Below are positions 50,941 to 59,158 of a stretch of DNA of 64,000 bases, piece by piece. Position 1 is the stretch's first letter. Each line of letters starts with the position of its first letter. A program made the translations under genes and the position numbers. The stretch is from positions 1-64,000 of the forward strand of contig DGHQ01000004.1 of NCBI GenBank assembly GCA_002392915.1, read 5' to 3'. The notes beneath the pieces are model-generated. The model saw only the letters and a list, made by a program, of their open reading frames with translations, was not told the DNA's origin and did no database searches. Source of the DNA: Bacteroidales bacterium UBA3844 (GTDB lineage: Bacteria; Bacteroidota; Bacteroidia; Bacteroidales; Paludibacteraceae).

Positions 50941-52452
50941 ATGAGATTAACAAAATTCGGATTTTTGATGACATTAATTGCTTCACCACTTTGTATGGAA
51001 GCTGAAAATCTAGATGTCAAACGTATTGAGATCGATAAAGAAAAATCAGTCGACTTTTTAAGTTGCGATGCCATTGGCAAGCAAGGATTGATTCTGACCA
51101 CAAAAGATGATGACAATCAAAAAAATACACAAAAAGGCCATAACAGACTTACGTTCACAAAATACGACACATTGCTGAACAAAGTCACGAGTGTGGATGC
51201 GGAATTTTCCCGTAAAGACAACATTGATCAGATTACAAAAGGAAATGACCTCTACAGACTCTCTATGGAGAAAAACGGAGAGTTCGAATTGCTGTTTATT
51301 GACGGTGAAAAAATGAAGCCAATATTGTCGACTGGTGATATAGGCAAGAGAATAGTCATTTCATACAACCAGGTTATGGGAGACTACGTATACATGGCAG
51401 GAACACAGAAAGGGCTTCCATTCGTGTACGCTTTGAATGCTAAGACAGGTGCTGGCAAGATGACAAACCTGACTGTGCCAAGCAAAAAGAAATTCAGCAT
51501 CATGTCGTTCGAGACAGACGACAACCAGAATGAAGCACATCTATTCATCAAAGAAAAGCAAGACAAAGGTTATGTGATGAAGCTATATGTGTTTGCAGAC
51601 GGTGACCTTAAAAACGAAATGACAATGGCACCTGATGCCGAAGATAAATATCCGGCAACAGCTTTTGCTTCCAAAATGAGCGACGGCAGCTATATAATCT
51701 CTGGCACATACTCCGACAAGGATACAAAAGGCACAGTTAGATCAATCGGTGTGTTTTTGAAAAAGGTAGAGAATGGCAAAACATCCTACTCTACTTACAT
51801 CAACTACCTTGATTTAAAGAACTTCACTTCATACATGACAGAAAGAAGACAGAAGAAAATTGAGAAAAAGAAAACCAGAAAAGAAGAGAAAGGCGACGAA
51901 TACACTATCAACTACAATATGTTGCCATATAAGATCATAGAAGAAAACGGCAAATACCTGCTGGTTGGAGAAGCTTACTATCCTACCTATATTACAGTTC
52001 CAGTCACTCAAGTAAAGACAAACGCTCAAGGCGGAACGTACACAACCACTACATATAAACGAGAATTCGATGGATATTTCTACACTCACTATTTCGTGAT
52101 GGAATTTGACAAAAATGGCAAAATGGGATGGAGCAACTCGGCACCATTGGAAGTGTTGAAGAGCTGGGTTCCTAGACGTCACTTGTCAATCAACAAGAAG
52201 GCTCAGGCATTGGAGGTGTTCTATCCATCATTCGGTCATATGAACCATGTTTCATACAGTTATGGCGGAGAGGAATTATTGAAAGAAGAAGTGACATACG
52301 TGGAAGATGACGTAAAACTAAAAAGGTACAGTGGTTTAGACACCGAATATTGGTATGATAACACATTCTTATCATCTGGTTTGCTAAAAATAAAAGATGA
52401 CGACGGCAAACACCGCATCTTCAGCATCAACAGAATTAAATGTGACAGATAA
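50941..52452 (+). CDS. Unknown secreted protein, 503 aa
   Basis: A signal peptide (FGFLMTLIASPLCMEA) is followed by a beta-rich chain with repeated blade-like strands (GKQGLILTTKDDDNQ, LYRLSMEKNGEFELLFID, VYMAGTQKGLPFVYALNA, GSYIISGTYSDKDTKG, KYLLVGEAYYPTY), suggesting a beta propeller. A basic helix MTERRQKKIEKKKTRKEEK at about 297-315 interrupts it. No family recognised. TATATTTG at 50851-50858 may be its promoter. A terminator follows. Confidence 0.6.
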   Translation: MRLTKFGFLMTLIASPLCMEAENLDVKRIEIDKEKSVDFLSCDAIGKQGLILTTKDDDNQKNTQKGHNRLTFTKYDTLLNKVTSVDAEFSRKDNIDQITKGNDLYRLSMEKNGEFELLFIDGEKMKPILSTGDIGKRIVISYNQVMGDYVYMAGTQKGLPFVYALNAKTGAGKMTNLTVPSKKKFSIMSFETDDNQNEAHLFIKEKQDKGYVMKLYVFADGDLKNEMTMAPDAEDKYPATAFASKMSDGSYIISGTYSDKDTKGTVRSIGVFLKKVENGKTSYSTYINYLDLKNFTSYMTERRQKKIEKKKTRKEEKGDEYTINYNMLPYKIIEENGKYLLVGEAYYPTYITVPVTQVKTNAQGGTYTTTTYKREFDGYFYTHYFVMEFDKNGKMGWSNSAPLEVLKSWVPRRHLSINKKAQALEVFYPSFGHMNHVSYSYGGEELLKEEVTYVEDDVKLKRYSGLDTEYWYDNTFLSSGLLKIKDDDGKHRIFSINRIKCDR

Positions 52453-52458
52453 ATAAAA

Positions 52459-52492
52459 AATAGAGACGCAAAATTCAGCGTCTCTATTTTTT
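52459..52492. terminator. Bidirectional terminator between convergent genes
   Basis: ATAGAGACGC and GCGTCTCTAT pair around AAAATTCA with A-run and T-run on either side. The stop codon of the minus-strand gene (52484) lies inside the stem. Confidence 0.85.
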
Positions 52493-52825
52493 TCTTTTCA
52501 TTCTCAAAAATCCCCACCAAGCCCATCGCTTGCGTTTCTTCAAATAATATGGGTTGTATTGATGGCAATATGCCTCTCTTTCAAATGAGATGCGACGGTA
52601 GGCCAAATGTGAGTTACGGAATTTCACCAGCCACACCAGCCATTCTATCACATACCACAGATAAAACGGTATGAAAAGCATCTCTTTCATCTGTGCGGAA
52701 TGAATAGATTCATGGTTGATAAGCACAGTGTTAACCGTCGCCTCCTTACGCACAAAAAGCAGAGTAAAAAGGTTGATGGCTGCAAAACCTTTGGTCGGAA
52801 GTATACTGTTTTTGATTATCAACAT
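52484..52825 (-). CDS. Small membrane protein with HExxH motif, 113 aa
   Basis: One hydrophobic region (about 52-70, FIPFYLWYVIEWLVWLV) follows NHESIHSAQM, an HExxH-type zinc motif, with FEREAYCHQYNPYYLKKRK later in the chain; this layout is shared by small uncharacterised Bacteroidota proteins. The conserved FEREA glutamate could be the third zinc ligand, as in M56/gluzincin-type peptidases. Peptidase activity is inferred. It begins 7 bases after the radical SAM gene, so both are co-transcribed. Confidence 0.65.
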   Translation of the reverse strand: MLIIKNSILPTKGFAAINLFTLLFVRKEATVNTVLINHESIHSAQMKEMLFIPFYLWYVIEWLVWLVKFRNSHLAYRRISFEREAYCHQYNPYYLKKRKRWAWWGFLRMKRKK

Positions 52826-52831
52826 ACGCGT

Positions 52832-53659
52832 CTACAAAATAAATCCGCAATCCCTGCAGATTGGATTCACAATCTCATTTCTGGCAAATGCCTGCTTCAT
52901 CTCAACAGCCGCTTTGCAATTGATTATTTCTTCCAATGAATCAGTAAAGACGTTGCCCAAAACCATATCTCCGTTAGCATCCAGACAACATGGCACAACA
53001 CTTCCGTCGCACAAGATGGCTATATGATCACGCAACGCATAACATTTCTTGTGTGCCAAATCCAACTTTTTTTGTCCAGGCCATGAAAATCTTGCCGCAT
53101 TCTGCAAAAAAATATGATCTTGGATTTTCACGTTGCGAGACATTGTGTCCTCAATCTGCGTCGAAAAAAAGGAATTGATTGCTTTCCTGCAATACTCATT
53201 GAAATCAGTTGCACCGTCGGCTCCATTATTCCAAAGTCGGAAACTGAAATATGTATCCTCTGAATACCTATTGGCAAAAGAAAAAACGCCGTCCATTTTC
53301 TCCATCCATTGGGTCGACGGAATATTTTCAGCATAAGCATGAATAGAGACGTTGCACTGACGTACCAACTTGTCCGCAAACACCTGCTCCACCTTCTCAA
53401 GCATTAATCCATTGGTTGTGAGATTCACATGGAATCCATTATCCGCCGCCATCTTCACCAACTCGCAGAACTGAGGATGAAGAGTCGGTTCACCAAGCAC
53501 ATGAAGATAGATATATTCCGTATAGGGACGTATAGAAAAAAGTATCGCCGAAAATTCTTCCGGCGACATAAACTTTTTCTTTCTTTGAGAAGACTGACAA
53601 AAACTGCATTTGAAATTACAGACATTTGTCAGCTCTATGTAAATTTTTTTGAATCTCAA
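52832..53659 (-). CDS. Radical SAM protein with SPASM-like C-terminus
   Basis: The 275-aa protein has the radical SAM cluster motif CNFKCSFC (about 13-20), YIYLHVLGEPTLHPQF and VNLTTNGLML, and a C-terminal SPASM-like set of cysteines: KCYALRDHIAILCDGSVVPCCLD and NPICRDCGF. Such enzymes often modify peptides or act in cofactor or cell-wall steps; the substrate is unknown. No precursor-peptide gene is obvious next to it. It is 11 bases after the upstream porin gene stop and may share its transcript. Confidence 0.85.
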   Translation of the reverse strand: MRFKKIYIELTNVCNFKCSFCQSSQRKKKFMSPEEFSAILFSIRPYTEYIYLHVLGEPTLHPQFCELVKMAADNGFHVNLTTNGLMLEKVEQVFADKLVRQCNVSIHAYAENIPSTQWMEKMDGVFSFANRYSEDTYFSFRLWNNGADGATDFNEYCRKAINSFFSTQIEDTMSRNVKIQDHIFLQNAARFSWPGQKKLDLAHKKCYALRDHIAILCDGSVVPCCLDANGDMVLGNVFTDSLEEIINCKAAVEMKQAFARNEIVNPICRDCGFIL

Positions 53660-53669
53660 CTCTTTTCTA

Positions 53670-54422
53670 TTATGGATTATATTCCAAAATACCTGTATTA
53701 TAGCGAGAACGCAATCCCTTTATATACTGGAACTTATAACCGAAAGAAGCCATAATAACCATGTTCTGGCATGAAGTAAATCCTCTAGACACACCTACCT
53801 GCCAATACATGCCATTCACTTCTTCCTTCATCAACTCATACATAATCTTGAAAGACAAGCCGTAATCAAACTGATCTGGAATCAAATCCTTGCTCTGCTC
53901 AATATCAGCCTCCCAATTCTTCTGAAAAACAGACTCCTGATCGAAAGTGCCATTTTCCAAAGTCTCACCAGCAAAGTATCCTGTGACATATAAACCAAGG
54001 CTTGGAACAAGTCTTCCCGGACCTACATTATATATAGAATACATGATGTCGACAGGAAACTTAAGACCCATAGCACCAACCTTGACATCTTTAGAAACTC
54101 CAGAGATTTCAAGTTCAGGAACTTTAGTACCAAAAGCCCCTTCAATTGGCAAACTCGTATAAGGTAAAGAATCAAGTTTTGCACCTTCAGAGCAGAACAA
54201 CAGACCCGGTTGGATACTCCATTTAGAATTCAGCTGGATTTCAGCCACGACTCCAGCATTAAAACCATGTTTGAAACTACCTCCATAGGCCTCTTTGAAA
54301 TCACCGTTCCAGCTAGACATGTTGTAACCAGCCTGCAAACCCATTCGCACCTTTACATCAGGCTCTGCAAATATATTCAATGCTGAGACCAGCATCACAA
54401 TCGACATTAAAATCCTTTTCAT
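53670..54422 (-). CDS. Outer-membrane beta-barrel protein (PorT/OMP_b-brl_2-like)
   Basis: The 250-aa protein has a signal peptide (MKRILMSIVMLVSALNIFA) and the standard start of the barrel family, KVRMGLQAGYNMSSWNGDF, followed by alternating strands (AEIQLNSKWSIQPGLLFCSEGA, VPSLGLYVTGYFAGE). I start at the ATG at 54422; the in-frame TTG at 54431 is less likely. A TACATTTG -7 box lies at 54449-54456. Role as a passive outer-membrane protein is inferred. Confidence 0.78.
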   Translation of the reverse strand: MKRILMSIVMLVSALNIFAEPDVKVRMGLQAGYNMSSWNGDFKEAYGGSFKHGFNAGVVAEIQLNSKWSIQPGLLFCSEGAKLDSLPYTSLPIEGAFGTKVPELEISGVSKDVKVGAMGLKFPVDIMYSIYNVGPGRLVPSLGLYVTGYFAGETLENGTFDQESVFQKNWEADIEQSKDLIPDQFDYGLSFKIMYELMKEEVNGMYWQVGVSRGFTSCQNMVIMASFGYKFQYIKGLRSRYNTGILEYNP

Positions 54423-54448
54423 TCCTAACAAATTGATACTTATTTATG

Positions 54449-54456
54449 CAAATGTA
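54449..54456 (-). promoter_or_regulatory. -7 box TACATTTG before the barrel gene
   Basis: An exact consensus match on the minus strand, 27 bases before the ATG at 54422. Confidence 0.5.
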
Positions 54457-54509
54457 TTTATATTTTCCTTTTCTGCAAAATTTCTATCAACTAATGTTAT
54501 GAACAATTT

Positions 54510-54546
54510 AAAAAACAAAAAAGACGGCCAAACCGACCGTCTTTAT
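54510..54546 (-). terminator. Terminator after the 199-aa outer-membrane protein gene
   Basis: AAAGACGG and CCGTCTTT pair around CCAAACCGA; on the minus strand a T-run (TTTTTTGTTTTTT) follows. Confidence 0.75.
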
Positions 54547-54566
54547 ATAATTAGGTAATCTACAGA

Positions 54567-55166
54567 TTAGAATCTGAACTGGAACTTAGCTGAGATGCTT
54601 GGAGTAGCACCACTTTTCATCCAATCTCCTTCAAACTCAATACCAGCGCCGATAGCATCGTTGAAGTACCATGTACCACCAGAATACATACCGAACACAC
54701 CATTAACATGATCCCATGCGTCTTTCTCAGCCTCTGTCCAATCTCCAGTTGGGATAGATAGAGCAACACCACCATTGAAACCAGCATAAGTGTCAAGTTT
54801 CTTCAAGAACTGGAAGTGGAATGCTGAACGAAGCAATATCAAATGCTCCATAAGACCAAGGTCTCTATCACCGTGAACCGGATGCCACATATCGTGGTCA
54901 TAACCACAGATTCCATACTGGAAGCCAAGGTCAATACCACCATTATTACCAAAGTTCTTTGTATTGATAAATCCACTTGCAAGACCAGCTGCACCATCAA
55001 TTGTAATCATAGGCATAACTGCGTTATCGTCTTCCCAACCTGGAACACCAATACCAAGACCCAACTTGAATCCATCAACCATTGTCATACCTGTAGCACG
55101 CTGATTTCCAGCATTTGCCGACATAAATGTCATAGCAGCAAGAACAAAAGCAAAAACTTTTTTCAT
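54567..55166 (-). CDS. Secreted barrel-like outer-membrane protein, 199 aa
   Basis: A signal peptide (FAFVLAAMTFMSANA) precedes a glycine-rich beta chain (GFKLGLGIGVPGWEDD, GIDLGFQYGICGYDHDMWHP, TYAGFNGGVALSIPTGDW) that ends in SAKFQFRF; a C-terminal aromatic residue is the usual barrel signal. No specific family recognised. It has its own -7 box (TACATTTG, 55197-55204) and terminator. Its codon use (GGT, GCT, CTT) suggests strong expression. Confidence 0.68.
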   Translation of the reverse strand: MKKVFAFVLAAMTFMSANAGNQRATGMTMVDGFKLGLGIGVPGWEDDNAVMPMITIDGAAGLASGFINTKNFGNNGGIDLGFQYGICGYDHDMWHPVHGDRDLGLMEHLILLRSAFHFQFLKKLDTYAGFNGGVALSIPTGDWTEAEKDAWDHVNGVFGMYSGGTWYFNDAIGAGIEFEGDWMKSGATPSISAKFQFRF

Positions 55167-55196
55167 TTCCTTTTTCCTTTAATGATTAATTTTCTG

Positions 55197-55204
55197 CAAA
55201 TGTA
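55197..55204 (-). promoter_or_regulatory. -7 box TACATTTG before the 199-aa gene
   Basis: An exact consensus match on the minus strand, 31 bases before the ATG at 55166. The 384-base gap 55167-55550 contains this, the tig promoter and the tig leader hairpin, and no gene. Confidence 0.5.
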
Positions 55205-55471
55205 CAACATTTTTGCATTTGCAGTCGTAAAATAATGTTAAAAAACATTTCAATTATAGGATTTCAACCATTTTATACATAAATAAATAACCTTTAGACT
55301 AAAATTGCTGACAAAAATACACCATAAAATTCACAAATAGAGACAAAATTTTTCAGCCAATTGTCACCATTTACAAACAAAAACAGCACTCTAATCATCT
55401 ATTTTTTGACAAAAGAAAAGTATTTTAAGTTAGTTTTTTACAAAAAGAGCCTTTCTTATTTCATATTTTTA

Positions 55472-55479
55472 TATATTTG
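55472..55479 (+). promoter_or_regulatory. tig promoter, -7 box TATATTTG
   Basis: An exact TAnnTTTG match, giving a leader of about 65 bases before the ATG at 55551. Confidence 0.6.
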
Positions 55480-55483
55480 CATT

Positions 55484-55523
55484 CGCTTTTTGCATAGGCA
55501 TACAAAACAGCTAACAAAAAGCG
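55484..55523 (+). promoter_or_regulatory. Inverted repeat at the start of the tig leader
   Basis: CGCTTTTTG (55484-55492) is exactly complementary to CAAAAAGCG (55515-55523). The transcript would begin near 55485, so the hairpin would form the very 5' end and may stabilise the message. Confidence 0.5.
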
Positions 55524-55550
55524 AGTTAACAGCAAGTAATAATATTTAAT

Positions 55551-56918
55551 ATGAATATCGAAAAGAAAGTAATTGATGAAGTGAGCTTGCAGCTAACACT
55601 TAGCATCAATGAGGAGGATTACAAGGGAAGAGTTGACAACACTCTTCGTTCATACCGTCAGAAGGCTAGCATCCCAGGGTTCCGTCCTGGTAAAGCTCCA
55701 GCGTCGTTGATTGACAAGATGTACCGCAAGAGTGCGATGGCAGAAGAGGTTAACAAGATGGTTCCTGAAATGCTATCTAACTACATCAACGAAAACAAGC
55801 TTCGTGTACTTGGCGAGCCAATCTTGGCTGAAGGTCAGGAATTGCTAGACTTTGAGAAGGATGTAAACTATACTCTTACTTTCGACGTTGCTTTGATTCC
55901 AGAGTACAAGGTAGCTCTTGACAAGAACATCAAGGTTGCTCAGTACGAAATCACTGTCGACGACAAGATGATTGACGACACTATCAAGTCTTACGCTTCT
56001 CGCTACGGTTCTTACTCAGAGGGCGAGGAAGTTAAGGAAAATGATATCGTTAAAGCAACAGTAGTTGAGCTTGAGAACGGCAAAGAGAAGGAAGGTGGCG
56101 TCAGAGTTGAAGAGGCTATCCTTTCTCCAAAATATTTGAAAGACGAGAATCAGAAGAAATTGTTCGTCGGAGCTAAGAAGGGTGCGAAACTTAACATCTC
56201 TTTGAAGGCTGCTATGGACGGCAATGAGGCTGAGATCGCTTCATTCTTGAAGATCAAGAAAGAAGACGTTGCTAATGTAAACGACGAGCTTTCTCTTGAG
56301 ATCACTTCTATCTCTCACTACACTGAGGCTGAAGTAAATCAGGAATTGTTCGACAAGGCTCTTGGTGAAGGAGCTGTTAAGAATGAGGCTGAATTCAGAG
56401 CTAAGATCAAAGAAGAGTTGCAGGATTCTCTAAAAGCAGACAGCGACTACAAACTTGGCCTTGACATCAGAGAGTCTATTCTTGCTCAGATCAAGGATCA
56501 AAAATTCCCAGATGCTATCTTCAAGAGATTCTTGAAGCTTAACAACAAAGAGCAGGCAGACAAGTTGTCTGACGAAGATTTCGACAAGTCGTACGCCAAC
56601 GAGATCGACGAAATGAAATGGATGCTTTACAAGGATGCAATTCTTGTAGACAACAAAGTAAAGATCGAGCAGGCAGACGTAATGTCATTCTGCAAGAAGG
56701 TGGCTAAGGCTCAGTTCGCTCAGTACGGTATGGTTGCTGTTCCAAACGATGTGTTGGAGAACTACGCACGTGAGATGATGAAGAACTCACAGCAGAGCCA
56801 GCAGATTGTTGAGAACATCAAGAATGAGAAGTTCATCGAAATCGCAAAGTCTAACATCACTTTGGAGAAGAAAGAAATTTCTTTGGATGATTTCAGCAAA
56901 ATGTTCCAGAACAAGTAA
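55551..56918 (+). CDS. tig: Trigger factor
   Basis: This 455-aa ribosome-bound chaperone has the N-terminal ribosome-binding domain with the signature GFRPGKAPASLIDKMYRKS (about 42-60). The middle, where the PPIase domain sits in other bacteria, is diverged and shows no FKBP-like active-site residues, as in other Bacteroidota. The C-terminal helical domain (about 260-440) forms the cradle. Codon use is strongly biased, as for an abundant protein. It is first in the tig-clpP-clpX-recQ order, with its own terminator. Confidence 0.92.
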   Translation: MNIEKKVIDEVSLQLTLSINEEDYKGRVDNTLRSYRQKASIPGFRPGKAPASLIDKMYRKSAMAEEVNKMVPEMLSNYINENKLRVLGEPILAEGQELLDFEKDVNYTLTFDVALIPEYKVALDKNIKVAQYEITVDDKMIDDTIKSYASRYGSYSEGEEVKENDIVKATVVELENGKEKEGGVRVEEAILSPKYLKDENQKKLFVGAKKGAKLNISLKAAMDGNEAEIASFLKIKKEDVANVNDELSLEITSISHYTEAEVNQELFDKALGEGAVKNEAEFRAKIKEELQDSLKADSDYKLGLDIRESILAQIKDQKFPDAIFKRFLKLNNKEQADKLSDEDFDKSYANEIDEMKWMLYKDAILVDNKVKIEQADVMSFCKKVAKAQFAQYGMVAVPNDVLENYAREMMKNSQQSQQIVENIKNEKFIEIAKSNITLEKKEISLDDFSKMFQNK

Positions 56919-56942
56919 TCCGACAGATTACATCTGACAATA

Positions 56943-56977
56943 TAAGAGACGCCGTAGAAACGACGTCTCTTTTTTTA
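56943..56977 (+). terminator. Terminator after tig
   Basis: AAGAGACGCCG and CGACGTCTCTT pair around TAGAAA, followed by TTTTTT; same GAGACG/CGTCTC stem as elsewhere. Confidence 0.85.
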
Positions 56978-57146
56978 CTCAAATTAGATGTCGTATAGCA
57001 CAAATTCATATCGAATACAGTCAATCAAACGCATTACAAACTGAGATTTCAGCTTTTTTCGGGTTAAAAAAGTCTCATTTTCTAAAAAAGTTTAATTTTT
57101 AACAAAAAAATGAGCGTTTTTATTGGATATTGATATATTATTTCTT

Positions 57147-57154
57147 TAAGTTTG
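57147..57154 (+). promoter_or_regulatory. clpP promoter, -7 box TAAGTTTG
   Basis: An exact match with a TTG at 57123-57125 as -33 (21-base spacing). It lies 25 bases before the ATG at 57179 and excludes the in-frame ATG at 57152. Confidence 0.65.
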
Positions 57155-57178
57155 CATATAAGGAAAAACGAAGTAAAA

Positions 57179-57850
57179 ATGAAAAACGATTTCAGAAAAT
57201 TCGCAGTTGGACATTTAGGCATGAATGGTCTTGCATTAGACCAATACACATCCCAAATTTCAGACAGCTATATATCTCCAAGCATTTTGGAGGAGCGTCA
57301 GCTCAACGTGACTCAGATGGATGTATTCTCTCGCCTTATGATGGACAGAATCATCTTTTTGGGAGACCAGATAGACTCATATACAGCCAACGTGGTTCAA
57401 GCACAACTTCTATATCTAGAATCAGCCAACCCAGGCAAAGACATATCTATTTATCTGAATTCACCAGGCGGATCAGTATACGACGGATTGGGAATCTATG
57501 ACACAATGCAGTTCATATCTTCAGATGTGTCTACAATATGTACTGGTCTCGCAGCATCAATGGCTTCAGTGTTGCTAGTGTCTGGAGCAAAGGGCAAAAG
57601 ATACGCATTAAAGCATTCAAGAGTGATGATCCATCAGCCACTTGGTCAAGCTCACGGTCAGGCTTCCGACATTGAAATCACAGCCCGCGAAATCTTGAAA
57701 TTGAAGCAAGAGCTTTACACAATCATCGCAGACCACTCAGGCCAGACATTCGACAAAGTATGGGCTGATTCCGACCGCGACTGCTGGATGACAGCTGAAG
57801 AGGCAAAGGAATACGGAATGATAGATGAGGTGTTAGTGAAGATGAAGTAA
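57179..57850 (+). CDS. clpP: ATP-dependent Clp protease proteolytic subunit
   Basis: This 223-aa serine protease forms the barrel that works with ClpX. The catalytic serine is in GLAASMASVLLVSGAKGKRY, the histidine in SRVMIHQPLG, and the aspartate in ADSDRDCWMTAEEAKEYG; IYLNSPGGSVYDGLGIYDTM is also typical. The N-terminus is about 25 residues longer than in E. coli, as in other Bacteroidota. clpX starts 3 bases after its stop. Confidence 0.96.
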   Translation: MKNDFRKFAVGHLGMNGLALDQYTSQISDSYISPSILEERQLNVTQMDVFSRLMMDRIIFLGDQIDSYTANVVQAQLLYLESANPGKDISIYLNSPGGSVYDGLGIYDTMQFISSDVSTICTGLAASMASVLLVSGAKGKRYALKHSRVMIHQPLGQAHGQASDIEITAREILKLKQELYTIIADHSGQTFDKVWADSDRDCWMTAEEAKEYGMIDEVLVKMK

Positions 57851-57853
57851 AAT

Positions 57854-59086
57854 ATGGCAGGACATAACACTGATAGATGTAGTTTCTGCGGCCGCACGTC
57901 CAAAGAGTGCAATGTGCTACTTGAAGGACTGAGTGGAAAGATTTGCGACGTGTGCGTACAGCAAGCATACACAATGCTGCCGAATCTAACCGCAGAAAAA
58001 AAAGGAAAAGGAAAATCCGGATTCGACGCAAAACTTCCGACGCCAAAGGAAATCGTCGAATATATGGATCAATACGTTATCGGTCAGGACACTGCAAAGA
58101 AGGTTTTGTCGGTGGCTGTCTACAACCACTACAAACGTTTGAAGCAAGATATCGAAGACGACGGTGTTGAAATTGAAAAGTCCAACATCATAATGGTGGG
58201 ACCTACAGGCACAGGCAAGACGTTGCTTGCCCGCACTATCGCAAGGTTGCTCAACGTACCGTTCACCATCGTAGACGCTACAGTGTTCACAGAAGCCGGT
58301 TATGTAGGAGAAGATATCGAGAGCATTCTGACACGTCTGCTTCAAGTATCAGACTATGATGTGGAGTCAGCCCAGCGGGGCATCGTCTTCATTGATGAAA
58401 TTGACAAGATTGCAAGAAAGGGAGACAATCCGTCGATCACACGTGATGTAAGCGGAGAGGGTGTACAGCAGGGATTGCTTAAGCTTTTGGAAGGTTCGAT
58501 TGTGAACGTGCCACCTCAGGGAGGAAGAAAACACCCCGACCAGAAGATGATCCAGGTAGACACCAAAAACATCCTGTTCATTTGTGGTGGAGCATTCGAC
58601 GGCATTGAAAGGAAGATTGCCATGAGAATGAACACAAAGGCAGTGGGATATAGTGTGGCAAGAGGAAAGAACGCTCAAATATCGCTTGACGACATCATTC
58701 AATATGTGTCGCCTCATGATTTGAAGTCGTTCGGACTAATTCCGGAAATCATCGGTCGTCTTCCATTGCTCACACACCTCGACAAACTAGATTCCACCGC
58801 ATTGCGAAGAATCCTTGTTGAACCCAAGAATTCCATCATCAAACAGTATGTCAAATTGATGGAGATGGATGGAGTCGAACTCACATTCTCTGACGACACA
58901 CTTGATTTGATTGTAGAAAAGACAGTGGAATGCAAACTTGGAGCAAGAGGTTTGAGATCAATCGTCGAAATGATCATGACCGATGTTATGTTTGAGACTC
59001 CATCAAACAAAGTCAAGAGCGTTGAAATCACAAAAGATTTTGCGCTTAAAAAGCTTGAGAATCTAAGTTTAAGAGCAGAATCCTAA
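57854..59086 (+). CDS. clpX: ATP-dependent Clp protease ATPase subunit ClpX
   Basis: This 410-aa AAA+ unfoldase has the N-terminal zinc-binding domain (CSFCGRTSKECNVLL, CDVCVQQAY), Walker A MVGPTGTGKTLLART, Walker B GIVFIDEIDKIARK, the pore loop GYVGED, sensor and box VII elements, and LGARGLRSIVEMIM at the end. The ClpP-binding IGF-type loop lies in the ICGGAFDGIERKI region. It forms one transcript with clpP. Confidence 0.96.
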   Translation: MAGHNTDRCSFCGRTSKECNVLLEGLSGKICDVCVQQAYTMLPNLTAEKKGKGKSGFDAKLPTPKEIVEYMDQYVIGQDTAKKVLSVAVYNHYKRLKQDIEDDGVEIEKSNIIMVGPTGTGKTLLARTIARLLNVPFTIVDATVFTEAGYVGEDIESILTRLLQVSDYDVESAQRGIVFIDEIDKIARKGDNPSITRDVSGEGVQQGLLKLLEGSIVNVPPQGGRKHPDQKMIQVDTKNILFICGGAFDGIERKIAMRMNTKAVGYSVARGKNAQISLDDIIQYVSPHDLKSFGLIPEIIGRLPLLTHLDKLDSTALRRILVEPKNSIIKQYVKLMEMDGVELTFSDDTLDLIVEKTVECKLGARGLRSIVEMIMTDVMFETPSNKVKSVEITKDFALKKLENLSLRAES

Positions 59087-59121
59087 ATATCATTGAAAAT
59101 ACGAAAATGATAATGAAAGAA

Positions 59122-59153
59122 TTTTGCGTTTGTGTAATTTAGCATTAAATTTG
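59122..59153 (+). promoter_or_regulatory. recQ promoter with almost no leader
   Basis: -33 TTTTG at 59122-59126 and -7 TAAATTTG at 59146-59153, 19 bases apart. Transcription should start within a few bases of the ATG at 59159, leaving virtually no 5' leader. Confidence 0.55.
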
Positions 59154-59158
59154 GAGAT

